Made by a program: the position numbers and the translations under genes. Below, in pieces: positions 1-10,409 of a DNA stretch of 64,000 nt. The stretch lies in NCBI GenBank assembly GCA_018902385.1, contig JABSSW010000001.1:1240001-1304000 (forward strand). The letters run 5' to 3'. Each line of letters opens with the position of its first letter. Position 1 is the stretch's first letter. Under the pieces are notes generated by a model. The model was not told the origin of the DNA and made no database searches. It saw only the letters and a list, made by a program, of their open reading frames with translations. Source of the stretch: Physcia stellaris (Eukaryota > Ascomycota > Lecanoromycetes > Caliciales > Physciaceae).

Positions 1-2
1 CT

Positions 3-218
3 GCTTCAGAGACTAATTTCGTGCAGGACAACTTGGGAGATCACTCGGGCCCTTACTATTCTGCACACTATACTGGTGGGCTGGGCGAGACGTCGCCTAT
101 GCTATCGGGGGAGCTGGTATGCTGGGTGTGTGTGCATTGGTCTTCAGCGGGCTGAAAGCTCCTCCGAACTCGATACAAACGAAATGATTCCCCAGCCTAC
201 AACGTCGCAATTGAATAG
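3..218 (+). CDS. possible 3' end of a gene entering from the left edge
   Basis: The third frame is open from the window edge to a good donor (GTATGC) at 117. A 42-bp intron ending AG at 158 would lead into a short last exon that stops at 216-218. The peptide is polar, rich in Gly, Ser and Tyr, and I recognise no domain in it. A 42-bp intron is near the lower limit for filamentous ascomycetes, so both the splice and the gene are uncertain. The sequence to the left of the window would settle it. Confidence 0.25.
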
Positions 219-1296
219 AAAATATATAGACATTTCGCGCCTCAAATCATTGCATGGGAGCAGCTGCAAGGGCTGCAATAATGAGCGACTTTGGAAACCG
301 ATACCCCCTTTTGGAACGAAACCCCCAGGACCGATTGTGCCGGCTATCCCGGCCCATGGTTGATGATTCTGCATCAAGGCACTCTCGATATATCAACTAC
401 GATCGTACCCGCTGTACTTCTGCGTCAGCCTAGCATGCCATGCGTCCACTTCTCCGGCAGCTCACGATCTCCTTCGCGTGCGGTACGACGAAATCGCATT
501 GCACGATGTAGCTTCTCAGTCCTCTATTGACACAGTCCAAAAAGTACTCTCTCCTCTCCTCTCTTCTCAAAAACCCTCCCAAGACCACGAGGTAAGATGA
601 TTGCAAGAATCTACCTTATGTCCCAATTACATTACCTAAACAATCCTCCGCAATTCCGACACTTCAGATCCACATGCTTCTACCAGATAAGGTAAAGGCA
701 GCAGCTGGTGCATTTTGGGGGCGCCGGAGGAGGGGTTTCTAACAGTGCCAATAAGCGCAGAAAGATCGATACAGCTGAACGGTATCGTGCATTGCTGTCA
801 TGGACCGGTAAGGTCACAATCCTTACATGCCAGAAATGGAAGTGGACGAGATTTCGAAAACGGATCCGCCAGCTTCTTTTGCAAAGCAAGCCTCACTTTC
901 TCTTTTTGAGAGGCTGGTTAAGGTATCAGGACAGGGTAACCATCTTTGAATAATAGTGGGAGCTGTCGTATACATCTCTACATTCTTCTGGGAAGCCACA
1001 ATTGCGGCAGAGTGAAGAGATTGGAAAAATCGAAGCACTCTAGCTTTCAGCACAATGGAGCCCGAATACTGATGAGCCTTTCACAGTAGGACTATTTACT
1101 AACAGCAAAATCAGATGGCAAAGGAGGTATTGCGTTCCCAGCGCGATGAGCGGAAAGATATCACACAAGGGGAACAAGCCGACGAGGTCAAGATCAATTT
1201 ACCCACTGCAGGGTAACAATAATTGATAGTCAGAGACAGCGGAGAGAGAGATAGAGAGAACGCTGAATCCGACGATCCAAAACATTAATGTGGTGG

Positions 1297-1304
1297 CTTG
1301 CTCA
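1297..1304 (+). promoter_or_regulatory. candidate copper-responsive element, copy 1
   Basis: The octamer CTTGCTCA differs by one base from the TTTGCTCA element bound by Mac1-type copper-sensing activators in yeast. It lies about 490 bp upstream of the Ctr start codon, and the identical octamer recurs at 1493-1500. The match is short, so the call rests mainly on the repeat and on the gene it precedes. Confidence 0.3.
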
Positions 1305-1492
1305 ACAAGGTACGCCTCAGAGCCTAAACAACCAGCAGCAACATCCGTAAAACCCTACCTAACCTACTAAATGATAAATAGCAAAACCCCCCCATCACAG
1401 TAAATGCCCTTGGCTCAACGAGCCCTACCTCGAAAATGGGGAGCGAGTCAGAGGTCGAAATAAAGTCCCAACGCTGCGATGTGACGGAATAA

Positions 1493-1500
1493 CTTGCTCA
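1493..1500 (+). promoter_or_regulatory. candidate copper-responsive element, copy 2
   Basis: This is the second CTTGCTCA octamer, in the same orientation, about 290 bp upstream of the Ctr start codon. Paired elements are typical of Mac1-regulated copper transporter promoters in yeast. It is only inferred that this fungus uses such a regulator. Confidence 0.3.
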
Positions 1501-1792
1501 AACTAGCGCCAATCAACGCTGGGGGAGGTGCCACGAATGGACCATTTTCTTGCCGACAAAGCTGCAAGTTGCCGAGATCCTAACTACATGTATGAGGAGT
1601 CCAAACCTCAAAGGTAGATGTAGTTTCTCGGATTGTTGCATATCCAGGACATCTGCTACTCAACCATCATTCCCAACCACCAAAAGGCAAGGAAGAAATC
1701 GCAAACGCTCGTTCGTACTCACTGAGTAGCCAGCATCGCCAGCCCAGTCCAGTCTGACCGACCAGTCTTCGTGATACGTAGCGCAGACAATT

Positions 1793-2778
1793 ATGGATAT
1801 GCAATCGAGCATGGTGATGAGTTCCACCGTAGCTGGTATGGGCTCCATGGCGATGGGCACGCCAACAGCGATGAGCAGCGCGATGCCAACCGCAACCGCA
1901 GCGATGAGCAGCTCCATGGACATGGACATGGACATGGGCTCCTGCAAAATCTCCGTAAGGCCCCATTCAACCCATCCACCTCCACCTCCGCCTCCAGACC
2001 CCAAACCCACTAACCACCATCAAACCGAACAGATGTTATGGAACTGGAACACCATCGACGCCTGTAAGCCCCCAGTGTCAGCGCGGAACGAGCAGGGTAA
2101 TTGGCTGATAAACGGGTGTCAGGCTTCATCTCCTCCTCCTGGCACATCACCTCCAAAAGCATGTTCGCCGGCAGCTGCATCGGGGTGATCCTCCTCGTCT
2201 GCACCCTCGAGCTCCTCCGCCGTCTCGGCCGCGAATACGACCGCTACATCATCCTGACCGCCAGCTCCTCCAACCTAGTCCTCTCACGCGACATCGCCAG
2301 CAAAACCGGCACCACCTCCCGAGTCGAAGGCGCATCCAGCAGCAGCGACGACGACAGCAGTCGATTCCCCGCTCTGCCTCTGGGCCGGCGGTCCCGACCG
2401 ACGCTGCCGCAGCAAATGGTGCGCGCGGTGCTGCACATGCTGCAGTTCGGGGTCGCGTACTTCATCATGTTGCTGGCGATGTACTACAACGGCTACTTCA
2501 TCATCTGCATCCTGCTCGGGGCGCTCATTGGCGCTTTTGCGTTTTCGTGGGATCTTTCTCTGCCCGCGGGTTCGGGATCTGGGGGTGTTGCGGCGAGTAA
2601 GGGTGGGAGGGAGAGAGGGAGGGAGGGTGGGAAAGAGAGACTTTTTTATGAGGAATTCTATGATGGGGGTTGGGCGGGTGGTGGGTTTCATCGGACTTTT
2701 ATGATGTATGAGATGGTGATGGAATTAACGGTCGATTCGAGGCTCTTTTCCATCTATCTGGGGATCTGTGTTCGTTAG
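1793..2778 (+). CDS. Ctr-family copper transporter (SLC31 type)
   Basis: High-affinity copper(I) uptake protein of a cell or vacuolar membrane, working as a trimer. Three exons fit: 1793-1954, 2033-2063 and 2123-2778, with introns of 78 and 59 bp (GTAAG donors), giving about 282 residues. The N-terminus is Met-rich (repeated MD pairs followed by MGSC), as expected for copper capture outside the membrane. The splice joins MLWNWNTIDAC to FISSSWHITSKSMFAGSC, the family signature before helix 1. Helix 2 carries the MxxxM copper motif (MLLAM) and helix 3 the GxxxG packing motif (GALIG). A hydrophilic loop rich in Ser and Asp separates helices 1 and 2. The tail after helix 3 is unusually long and Gly/Arg-rich, encoded by a GA-rich tract near 2580-2640, so a further 3' intron or an earlier end is possible. 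Confidence 0.88.
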
Positions 2779-3367
2779 ATTTCAAGGATTCTTTCCTTAG
2801 CGACTTACCCTTAGCCACCAACTAGAAACATCTCAAAACGTGGGACCTTGCGTCAACGAGAGTTCTTCCTCGCTGCTAAATGCGAGGGCTGCTTTCCTCA
2901 CGCACAAAACTGCTATCGATTGTCTGAGGGTGACATTGCCAGCTCGATGAGTATTCGTTTGCGCTATGTGATCTTTGCTTAGAACTGGGTATTCCAGACT
3001 AAGAAGATGATTCTCATAGAGGAGGCGAGTGTTCCGATGTCTGTATGACAAACAGTCAACGTGTGGATTGTCAAACTAGTCAGGAGAAGGGAATGCCCAG
3101 AGTCGATCGAGGTCAGCAAGTAATGATTTTCCCTACTGATATGGGAGTCTCTGTAAGAAATCAGCCATCGCAGGGTATCAAGGTAGTATCTTGCCAATTG
3201 CTCAGACAACGGAAATATCTTGAACATAGCTTTCAAGCATACTGATTCCATCACCCAAACAGCGACAGCCCGGTGCACCAGAAGCAAAGCCCAAACCGGG
3301 TATCTGCCACCCCCTATATCTACAAAGTGAGTATAGCTAGATCAGCAACCCCCAAATCTTCGCTTGT
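2779..3367. other. intergenic region between convergent genes
   Basis: This is the shared 3' space of the copper transporter (+) and RFC3 (-). I see no gene, RNA or repeat in it. The short frames lack any recognisable domain. Confidence 0.5.
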
Positions 3368-4825
3368 TCATCCAGCCTTTGTCCGCTTGGGCAGTTTATC
3401 TCCCTTTTCCATAAGCTCTACACCAGCTCTGACCACACCGACCAAACCCCCAGTCTGCACCACCTCCCCTCCTCCCCCACTCAGCCTCCACTCGATCTCC
3501 GCCAGCCCTTCCAACCAGGCTACCCTTGTCTGCACCGGAACGTCCAGCTTGCTCAGTTCTTCACCCAGGGCAGTGAGAATGTCGGCTAGAGCGAGGCCTT
3601 GAGAGGTCTTTAGAGAATTGATGGTGGAGAGGCAGGAGGTTATATCGGGGTTGGAGAGGAGGGTGGTGAGGATGGTTTCAATGGCAGCGGGCGGCGGGGC
3701 AGCGATGCAGGTATATATTGTGGAAAGTGTGATTGGATCTGTCGAGGGAGCAGGCTTCGGGTTGGTCTTTGTTGGTAAGGGCGTGTCTGGAGGAAGGAAT
3801 CTGTTAGTATCTACATTACCCGATTGAGAGATTTAGAGAAGAGGTTGAAAGACGATGATAGATGCAATGATTGACATACTGCTCGCTTGACACGCTTGCA
3901 ACACATTCAACGCTCGTCGCATGTCGCCTTTGCTAAGCCTGACCAACGCTTCAATGGCATCTTGCTGGATGGTCACAGCCTCTTTCTCAATCACCAGATC
4001 CACCAATGACCTGATGTCAGGCTCCTTGAGCGGACTAAACCGAAACCTTGTACATCGCGATAATAGGGCAGGTGATAGCTTGTGGGTGTAATTGGCGATA
4101 ATGCAGAACCTCGTATTGGCGGTATATTTCTCCATTATTCTTCGCAGAGCCATCTGTGCAGTCGAGGTCATGGCATCGGCTTCGTCAAGGATGATGAGCT
4201 TGAAGGAGGCAATAGAGGGGTGGTCGGAAGGTTTGGGAGCGGAGGTGAAGATCTGCTTCGTACCTGCGGTTGCCATGAGTTTCTGTACCGGTATTCAACT
4301 GGTAAAGTGCGACGAACTTGCGAATGTCTTGATTTGCTCGCGTACAACATCAATGCCTCGATCGTCGCTGGCGTTGAGCTCCAGAACCATTTGTCGCATA
4401 TTTTTGCTGCCATATATTCGTCGTGCGAGCGCAAGTACTGTGGAGGTTTTACCTGTCCCTGGCGGACCGTAGAGCAGAAGATGCGGTAGTCTCTGGATTT
4501 CCCTTCAGCGATGTATAAACCCCTTGGAATGGGTGCCTCACATTGGTGTCGACGAATCGGTTGATGGTTGCTAGGATATCTTGGTGGCCGGAGACATCGT
4601 CCAGAGTATCTGGTCTGTATTTCTCTACCCTAAAACCGTCAGCATATCAATTAAGCTGTAAAGTTGATCGGAAGATGCTCACCAGGGCAAGTTGTCCTCA
4701 GCTTCAACGGGCAAATTCGCAGCGCTCCGCTTTCCTTTCGAGTTGGTATTGTTCGAACTGAACGTTACAGACTCCTTCACAGGCGGTGCATCAATATCCA
4801 TCTCATCATCTTCAAAGTCGGACAT
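3368..4825 (-). CDS. RFC3: replication factor C subunit 3 (clamp loader small subunit)
   Basis: AAA+ ATPase subunit of the RFC complex, which loads the PCNA ring at primer-template junctions during nuclear DNA replication and repair. Five exons fit (4825-4683, 4629-4542, 4492-4318, 4263-3880, 3786-3368), giving about 402 residues. Visible family blocks are [18 protein letters not shown] at the start, Walker [28 protein letters not shown], Walker [11 protein letters not shown], the sensor-1 region RFCIIANY, the SRC arginine-finger motif [10 protein letters not shown] and [11 protein letters not shown] of sensor 2. The C-terminal collar domain follows ([13 protein letters not shown]). The order and spacing match yeast Rfc3 and human RFC5. 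An acidic N-terminal extension of about 45 residues, absent from yeast, is common in filamentous fungi. An insert of about ten residues lies before Walker B. The exon 5 acceptor was chosen because only it keeps the collar in frame. Confidence 0.93.
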
Positions 4826-5200
4826 GATGAAAGCCAAGACAGAACTGTATGGTGGCGACAGCAGTAGATCGAGTAGAGGTCCAATATTCCAAACTGAGAT
4901 CTGGGAGACGCGCTCCTACGCGATTGTTAGCCTGTGCCGGGAAGTGCAACACGCGTCCCCCGCAGCACCCTTTTAATACGCCAGATCTTGGCATATCACG
5001 ATCGTCTCTGATTCAAACGTTGACGGTTCATATCAAATTCTAACGACATAGACAGACCTCGAGGCAAGACAGGTGAACAAGACACCAAGAGATACTGTCT
5101 CTTAACAGCCCAAATGTCTGTGGCGTAATATGCCCCACTCCGTCTTGACTACGATAAGTAGATACATAATTATTATTCTCACTGAGATCAATCCAATCGC
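4826..5200. other. intergenic region, RFC3 promoter side
   Basis: This gap lies between the RFC3 start (-) and the 3' end of the 2EXR-like gene (-), so it should hold the RFC3 promoter. Nothing else stands out. Confidence 0.5.
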
Positions 5201-6894
5201 CTATCCAGTGATAAAAATGCCGCCCGGCTTCACAAGGCCCGCTCGAAGCTCGTCAAGGGTTTGTTGATGCTGGATCCCTTTAATAGTCAACTTGTCGAGT
5301 AACCCGGACTCGCTGAATTTCTTGACGAACGCTTTTGTCTAATGAAGAAGTTAGTCAGCACAGACTTGAGCAGAATGCATCAGTCGATGTTAGTCGTCTG
5401 TCTATCGGTATCTTAGACTACTACCACGAAATACCATTGATCCTGCCAATGGCCAGGCCGTACAAAATTGAGTGCGGATAGAAGATAGGAACCGCTAGTC
5501 AGATCACGGTTACCCGTCTTTGGAATCAAGAGCGTATTCCAATATGGATGGAGGTCTACACTGGCCGTGCTTCCGAAGTCGGGCTACCATTGGTTCATTC
5601 GGTGTTGGGTGGATAATTGTGGGTAGGCGGGATGAGAGTCGCACTCCATTCTGCCAGGGTCGAGTTGACGAGGGAGAGTACTGCTTACCATAAGCCCTTC
5701 ATCTTGGGCCAACACCCAATCCGTAAAATCCAATGTCAAATTTTCCAACGCGGGAAACACCACGAAATCCCCATAGACTCCAGGCAATCGGCCATCCACG
5801 CACAGTAATCTCCCCCAATCATACAGCAATGTAGACCGATGTGGAGGACGCGGAGGACGCTGTGGTATACTAGGAATGCTCCAATTATTTCTCGACGTAT
5901 CCATAGAAGTCAGCTTTAGCACTAGCTGGCGGATAAGCGAAAATCGCCCGGCTTGTGAGACTTGAAAGTTGAAGACATTGCCAGTCAAAAAGCAAGCGTC
6001 GCCAGTCGGCAGAGCTTTGGGAAGGTCGTCGCCAGCGAATTCCGAAATAGAGTGGCTGGAGTGGAAGAAAAAGGTGTTGCGGCCATAGAGGACGAGGAGT
6101 GCCTCATTGTAGATCTCTCGGCATGTGCGGAGAATGACAGCATCGATACCCGGGACGGGATGGTAATCATTTGTTAAGAGAGGCGTTTTTGAGGCGAGAA
6201 GTCGACTAGGTGATTCGATGGTGTCACGAGAGACTAGGAGCAAAGCCCAGATCATGTGGCGGATTTCTGGAGGAAGGACGGTGAAAAGAGGACAGTCCTT
6301 CTGCACCTTCATGTCTAGCATAGGCTCCATCTTAATTTTGGTTAGCATGTCATTAATGGAGGCTTGCTTGCCAATGAATGCGCCAAGTATGAACATATCG
6401 TGCGTAGCAAACAAAAGGAATACCAAAGGAGATTTGGTCGAAAATGGTGTCACGGAAGAGAGGTATAACCAGTACACGCTAATGGAGACTAGCTCGATGT
6501 TTTCTTGTGGATTGGGATAAAAAGCAAATTGAGGTGATGAATTTATCATAGATGAAGCGATTAGACTAACCGTATCGGTTTTCATTTCGATAAGTCTTCC
6601 CTTTGGCCCTTGACACCGGACATGGTACTTCGTTACCTCCTTGGTAACGGTCTTCTGTACCGGCTTTCGCGGACCGATCCGAAGACTGAAGTCGAACCAA
6701 TCCTTGTATCCGAAGCGAAATAATATACCCATGCTTGCAGACTCAGGCTCGGGATCCTTATTGGATTCGAAGATCCTCGCTCTGGACCATCGGCGTAATT
6801 GACGCCAATCAGCGTCTTCTCGAACACGGCGGCGCGTAATCGCAAGATCGTATCTCGCAAGATCGTATCGACCAAAGGCCCAGGATTGAGCCAC
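5201..6894 (-). CDS. 2EXR/F-box-like fungal protein of unknown function
   Basis: The protein carries the fungal hallmark LPPEIRHMIWALLL followed about 50 residues later by ILRTCREIYNEALLVLYGRN, the layout of the 2EXR and related F-box-like families that are expanded in Pezizomycotina. Function is unknown; a role as a substrate adaptor is only a guess. The last intron (5688-5339, phase 0, GTAAGC donor) leads to a short final exon ending at 5201. At about 350 bp it is some six times longer than neighbouring introns because a small inverted-repeat transposon fills most of it. An additional intron near 6510-6570 is likely, because that segment reads as low-quality protein. The N-terminus is uncertain: the first ATG opens a tandem RYDLA repeat, and the Met at about 6735 is a good alternative start. 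Confidence 0.65.
5446..5668 (+). mobile_element. MITE family 1, copy B (non-autonomous DNA transposon in an intron)
   Basis: About 220 bp bounded by inverted repeats: AATTGAGTGCGGAT on the left and a diverged inverse on the right (ACTCCATTCTGCCAGGGTCGA). It aligns along its whole length, in the same orientation, with the better preserved copy at 26545-26761. Shared internal blocks include GTTACCCGTCTTTGGAA and TCGGGCTA. It carries no coding sequence. It sits inside the last intron of the 2EXR-like gene, close to the donor. The exact outer ends are blurred by divergence. Confidence 0.75.
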
Positions 6895-7893
6895 TTGAGC
6901 GATTGGTGGAGAAGTTGACAGATAAGCAGAAGATAAGATTAAGAGTATCCGTGAACCTCATCAGCTATAAAGAACCCCGGACTGTCAAAGAATCATCACT
7001 CGGAGCGTGTATACATGTGATGCAAGATGTGATAGCCTTTAAAACTGACGTGATGAATAGATACGCATGGAGATTGAGTCCAAGCAGCAAACAAGCTAAG
7101 CCTATTTAATTTTATCTCTGCTGCCGCTCGGCTACAGCCGCCAATTGAGCAGCGGGCCGCCACACCGCTTATCTCATGCATCTACGAGAGTGTAGATGGA
7201 GGATCATCACCAACCGAAGACGCTCCCCTTGAGGATGAAGGAGTATACGAGGTACGCTCGTACAGTCAGCGTTCTCTTCAGAGGATAGCGCTTATTTGAT
7301 GCAGCCACGAAACGCCTTCGGTATGGTAGCCCAACCAAATTTAATGAGCTCATAAGATGTATTATGAAACGCGAACTTTGACAGCCGATATGCAAATTAC
7401 CGGGTCACGTGGTCGCATTGGATTATGAAAACACGCCATTCTATCGACGAGTAAGATACCAAGTTCAGGAAGTGGTGCGGTGAGGTGTGGAGCTTTCGTA
7501 GTATGGTACACCGCGGAAAAAAGGAGGTGTGGTGGGGTACGAAGCCGCCGTTATACGATTGGTACCATTATTGGGCGCCTTGGCCTTGAGCTGGTCAGCG
7601 GACCTTCCTGGGCCTTTTCAATAGGAATAGGCTTCCAGGGGCGCCATGAATGTTTTCGGGCCATGCGAAGATGGCGTGGTTAAGGCAGATGGATGGCCCC
7701 ATTGTCCACAGACCTGTGTCATTTGTGGTGTATCAACAGCTCGCCCAACAAATATCCTTTGATTCCAACTTTACACTTAATCCATCATTTTATTTAGCAC
7801 AATCCCAAGTCGCCAACTTTAAAAAGTCGAGTTTTATAGACCGACCGCGGTACTGATTAGACATTTACAACAATCGGTCCATAACACTTCGCG
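6895..7893. other. intergenic region between divergent genes
   Basis: This gap lies between the 2EXR-like gene (-) and the DUF4419 gene (+) and should contain both promoters. Short frames are present but none has a recognisable domain. Confidence 0.5.
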
Positions 7894-9210
7894 ATGCCGG
7901 TAACCATAAATGTGGCAAGCCATCTGGGTCGACCATGGACCCACCCTCGCCCAGTTGTTTCCTCCGAACAGCTTCTTGAGCAATCCTGCCCGGTGGAACA
8001 TAAAAAATGCAAAACGGTCATCCAGTCTTCCTTCGGCGATATCTCCAACGCATCGATCTGCGGGTCCAAGAATGGCTTCGTCCGAGCATGCTATCACGCC
8101 TACAGTAATCACCACCACCTGACCCTTCGCCCAGAAGACATCTGGTTCGCCATCCTCACCCAGCTAAGCTTCCACATAAATGCGCACGCCGAAGAACTCC
8201 GTTCCTTCTTCGTTGCCCATGAAGGTCGAGAGGAGGTCGAGGTGGTTGACGGTGGAAACATCAAAACTGCCGACTTCGGTCACTTGGCTGTTCAAATGAC
8301 GAAGGAGATGGATAAGTTTGTTGTGGATCCAGATCTGCGGCAGTGGGTCATGCCGGACTTCACCACGACCACCGATACGGATACGGTCACTGCCGCGGTG
8401 CTGATGATGGGCGCAATGCAAGAGTATTTCTCATATAAGATGACCTTGTGCTGTGGAATTCCATCCGTCACCCTGCTTGGTGAAAGAAATGATTGGATTA
8501 AGATCCAAAACCGGCTCAAGAAGTGGCCACAATTGGGGCCGGAACCGGAGCTATTCGCTCACTTGTTGAGACCTGTACTGGAGAATTTCGTTCGTTCTTT
8601 TGATTCCCCGGATGATCCTGGAGTGCGTTCGTTTTGGAGCAAAATAGCCCATCAAAATGGTGGCTCGCAACGCCATTTCCTATCAGGTTGGATCACAGCG
8701 TTCTGTTTCTGGGACGCAAACGGCAAGTGTCTCTACAACTCACCCACAGGTCCTGTTGACCGGCGCGGATATTATTCTACGAGACCAGGGTGCGATATTG
8801 ACGGCATTTTATACCATCAGGTCGACACCAACGATATCCCAAATGGATATGTCTCGCTTCCAGTCACCGTGGATGACAATGGCGTTATACACAAAACTAG
8901 GATGGTGGCTGGTTCCGTGGGCATCCAATTAAGCACCAGCGGGCTGCCAGTGGACGATAGTCGAGCATACTCATATGGATCAAGCTTTAGTTGGGGGCCA
9001 AATGGCGAAACTACAGATACATATGGTGGAACTGGTGTTGGATATCCTGTGGACTTGGATACAATCCAGCCTGTGTCTGGGTGGTGGATCTATGAGATCA
9101 TTGGTGAATCCAGCTTGAAGACGCCGAGGAAGCCGAGCAGGACAGATACTAAAGCTGACGACGGATGGCCAGCGAAGAGATTCCCGTCTTTGGTATCCGG
9201 CAATGCATGA
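7894..9210 (+). CDS. DUF4419 domain protein
   Basis: A single open exon of 438 residues. It shows the typical DUF4419 blocks in order: FVRACYHAYSNHHHLTLRPE then DIWFAILTQLSFHINAHAEE near residues 60-100, an HEGREE motif, MPDFTTTT near 150, YKMTLCCGIPSVTLLGERND near 180-205 and a Trp-rich SGWITAFCFWD near 265-275. The family is common in fungi and amoebae and has no established biochemical role. There is no signal peptide or membrane segment, so a cytosolic protein is likely. Its neighbours give no functional clue. The ATG at 7894 is the first in frame and gives the conserved N-terminus enough length. Confidence 0.85.
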   Translation: MPVTINVASHLGRPWTHPRPVVSSEQLLEQSCPVEHKKCKTVIQSSFGDISNASICGSKNGFVRACYHAYSNHHHLTLRPEDIWFAILTQLSFHINAHAEELRSFFVAHEGREEVEVVDGGNIKTADFGHLAVQMTKEMDKFVVDPDLRQWVMPDFTTTTDTDTVTAAVLMMGAMQEYFSYKMTLCCGIPSVTLLGERNDWIKIQNRLKKWPQLGPEPELFAHLLRPVLENFVRSFDSPDDPGVRSFWSKIAHQNGGSQRHFLSGWITAFCFWDANGKCLYNSPTGPVDRRGYYSTRPGCDIDGILYHQVDTNDIPNGYVSLPVTVDDNGVIHKTRMVAGSVGIQLSTSGLPVDDSRAYSYGSSFSWGPNGETTDTYGGTGVGYPVDLDTIQPVSGWWIYEIIGESSLKTPRKPSRTDTKADDGWPAKRFPSLVSGNA

Positions 9211-10114
9211 CACATATGGAAGATGGTTCGTGAGCCAAATTATGCATGCCATTGGGTGGTTGTGAGTTTTCTATTCAATCCTACTGGAATGATCCTAACC
9301 GAAATATGATAAAAAAGACATATTTGCATGAAGTGGCCTGATGTGGTTGTTCATTATCTGTAAATCGTTATTCGATAAGAAGCATGTTTGGGTTGATAGA
9401 AGTCTTGATCGTCTGCTATGTCCGTCAGGACCCTTTGTCCTGGACAAAAAGATCAAAGCAAATCACGCTCCTAGCCTGAATTGTTACTTCTTCTGGCAAA
9501 CCCTGGATATAAACCGATACTGTAAGACAACTTACCCCTGAGATGTCCGTCTATGGTCGGGGCAATATTCTCGTTGTCCCGTCACCTCACATTAAGGACC
9601 CACGAAGCGCCATCTGCCCAACCATTACAAGTCACCTGGAATCATCATGCACCATCCATGTCCTCCAACCACGCGGTGACAGCCGAAACCAGCAGTACCA
9701 CATGAAAGCAGGAAAGTCCAACGCATGCAACACAGCATACGAGAACCATGTTCCCATCAACAAGCTGCAAATAGAAAGGGATCGTCTCGAAGAGGGTGAT
9801 CTCAAGCGAGGCCGCAGATTGCCAAGACACACCATCAGTCCAAATATTACCGATTAGGATAGAAACCGTGGAAGGCTGTGATAGCAGAGAAGGAGCGTGG
9901 GGGTGTCTGTGTACTCACCTACAACCCGTCGTGAAAGAACATATAAGCCTCGGTGCTTAACGTGACTTCGACAGCTGCATTTTCCCAGTGATCTGACCGT
10001 CCAGTGCTACGCGTCAATCCCAAGCTCACAGTCCACGACCATTCGTCAGAACCGCTCACCTTAACCTTTAACAAAATCCCCGCTTCAACAGCCACGGGCA
10101 AGCATATTCAAACC
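9211..10114. other. intergenic region
   Basis: No convincing gene, RNA or repeat is visible between the DUF4419 gene and the small secreted protein gene. The largest frame, around 9543-9857, has no recognisable domain. Confidence 0.5.
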
Positions 10115-10409
10115 ATGAAGGCCGCCCTCATCGCTCTCTCAGTCCTCCCCGCAGTCATATCTAACGCGATCCCAGGTGCTCTCCTCCAACCCCTTGCTCA
10201 AACCCTTCTCTAACATCTTTTCAAAATCCACACTAGTCCTAGCTCTAGCTCCGCTCGCTCGACCCAGCTGCCAAAGCGTCGCAGACTGTCAGAAGTACGC
10301 ACAAGACACCTGTCCCACGCCTTATGTGCGTTGCTACATGAATCAGTGTCTGTGCTATTCGTGTTCGTCGGCGACGCCGTTGCCGCCGTACAGCGTGCGC
10401 TGTCCGTAG
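10115..10409 (+). CDS. small secreted cysteine-rich protein (effector-like)
   Basis: Two exons fit: 10115-10175 and 10237-10409, separated by a 61-bp GT-AG intron, giving about 77 residues. The first 18 or so residues form a clear signal peptide (MKAALIALSVLPAVISNA). The mature part holds eight cysteines, an even number suited to four disulfides, with a CxC pair (QCLCYSC region) near the end. I recognise no family. Short length, secretion signal and cysteine content match the small secreted proteins that plant- or insect-associated fungi use as effectors or that act as antimicrobial peptides, but that is inference. An alternative acceptor six bases downstream keeps the same frame and would remove two residues. 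The gene is too short to be found without modelling the intron. Confidence 0.7.

Larger units (their letters stand above)
219..1792. other. intergenic region upstream of the copper transporter
   Basis: I see no convincing gene in these 1.5 kb. The short frames present have no recognisable domain and unremarkable composition. A GA-rich stretch lies around 1230-1260. The right part is the presumed promoter of the Ctr gene and holds two CTTGCTCA octamers, listed separately. Confidence 0.5.

Noticed and set aside
708-953. Overlapping frames near 700-950
   Set aside because: No domain, no conserved composition and several overlapping frames on both strands; probably chance.
2580-2645. GA-rich tract at the 3' end of the copper transporter as a separate regulatory element
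   Set aside because: It lies in the open C-terminal coding frame and looks like simple low-complexity sequence. It only raises doubt about the exact C-terminus.
9543-9857. A frame of 104 codons downstream of the DUF4419 gene
   Set aside because: No recognisable domain, no signal peptide and ordinary chance length for this composition.
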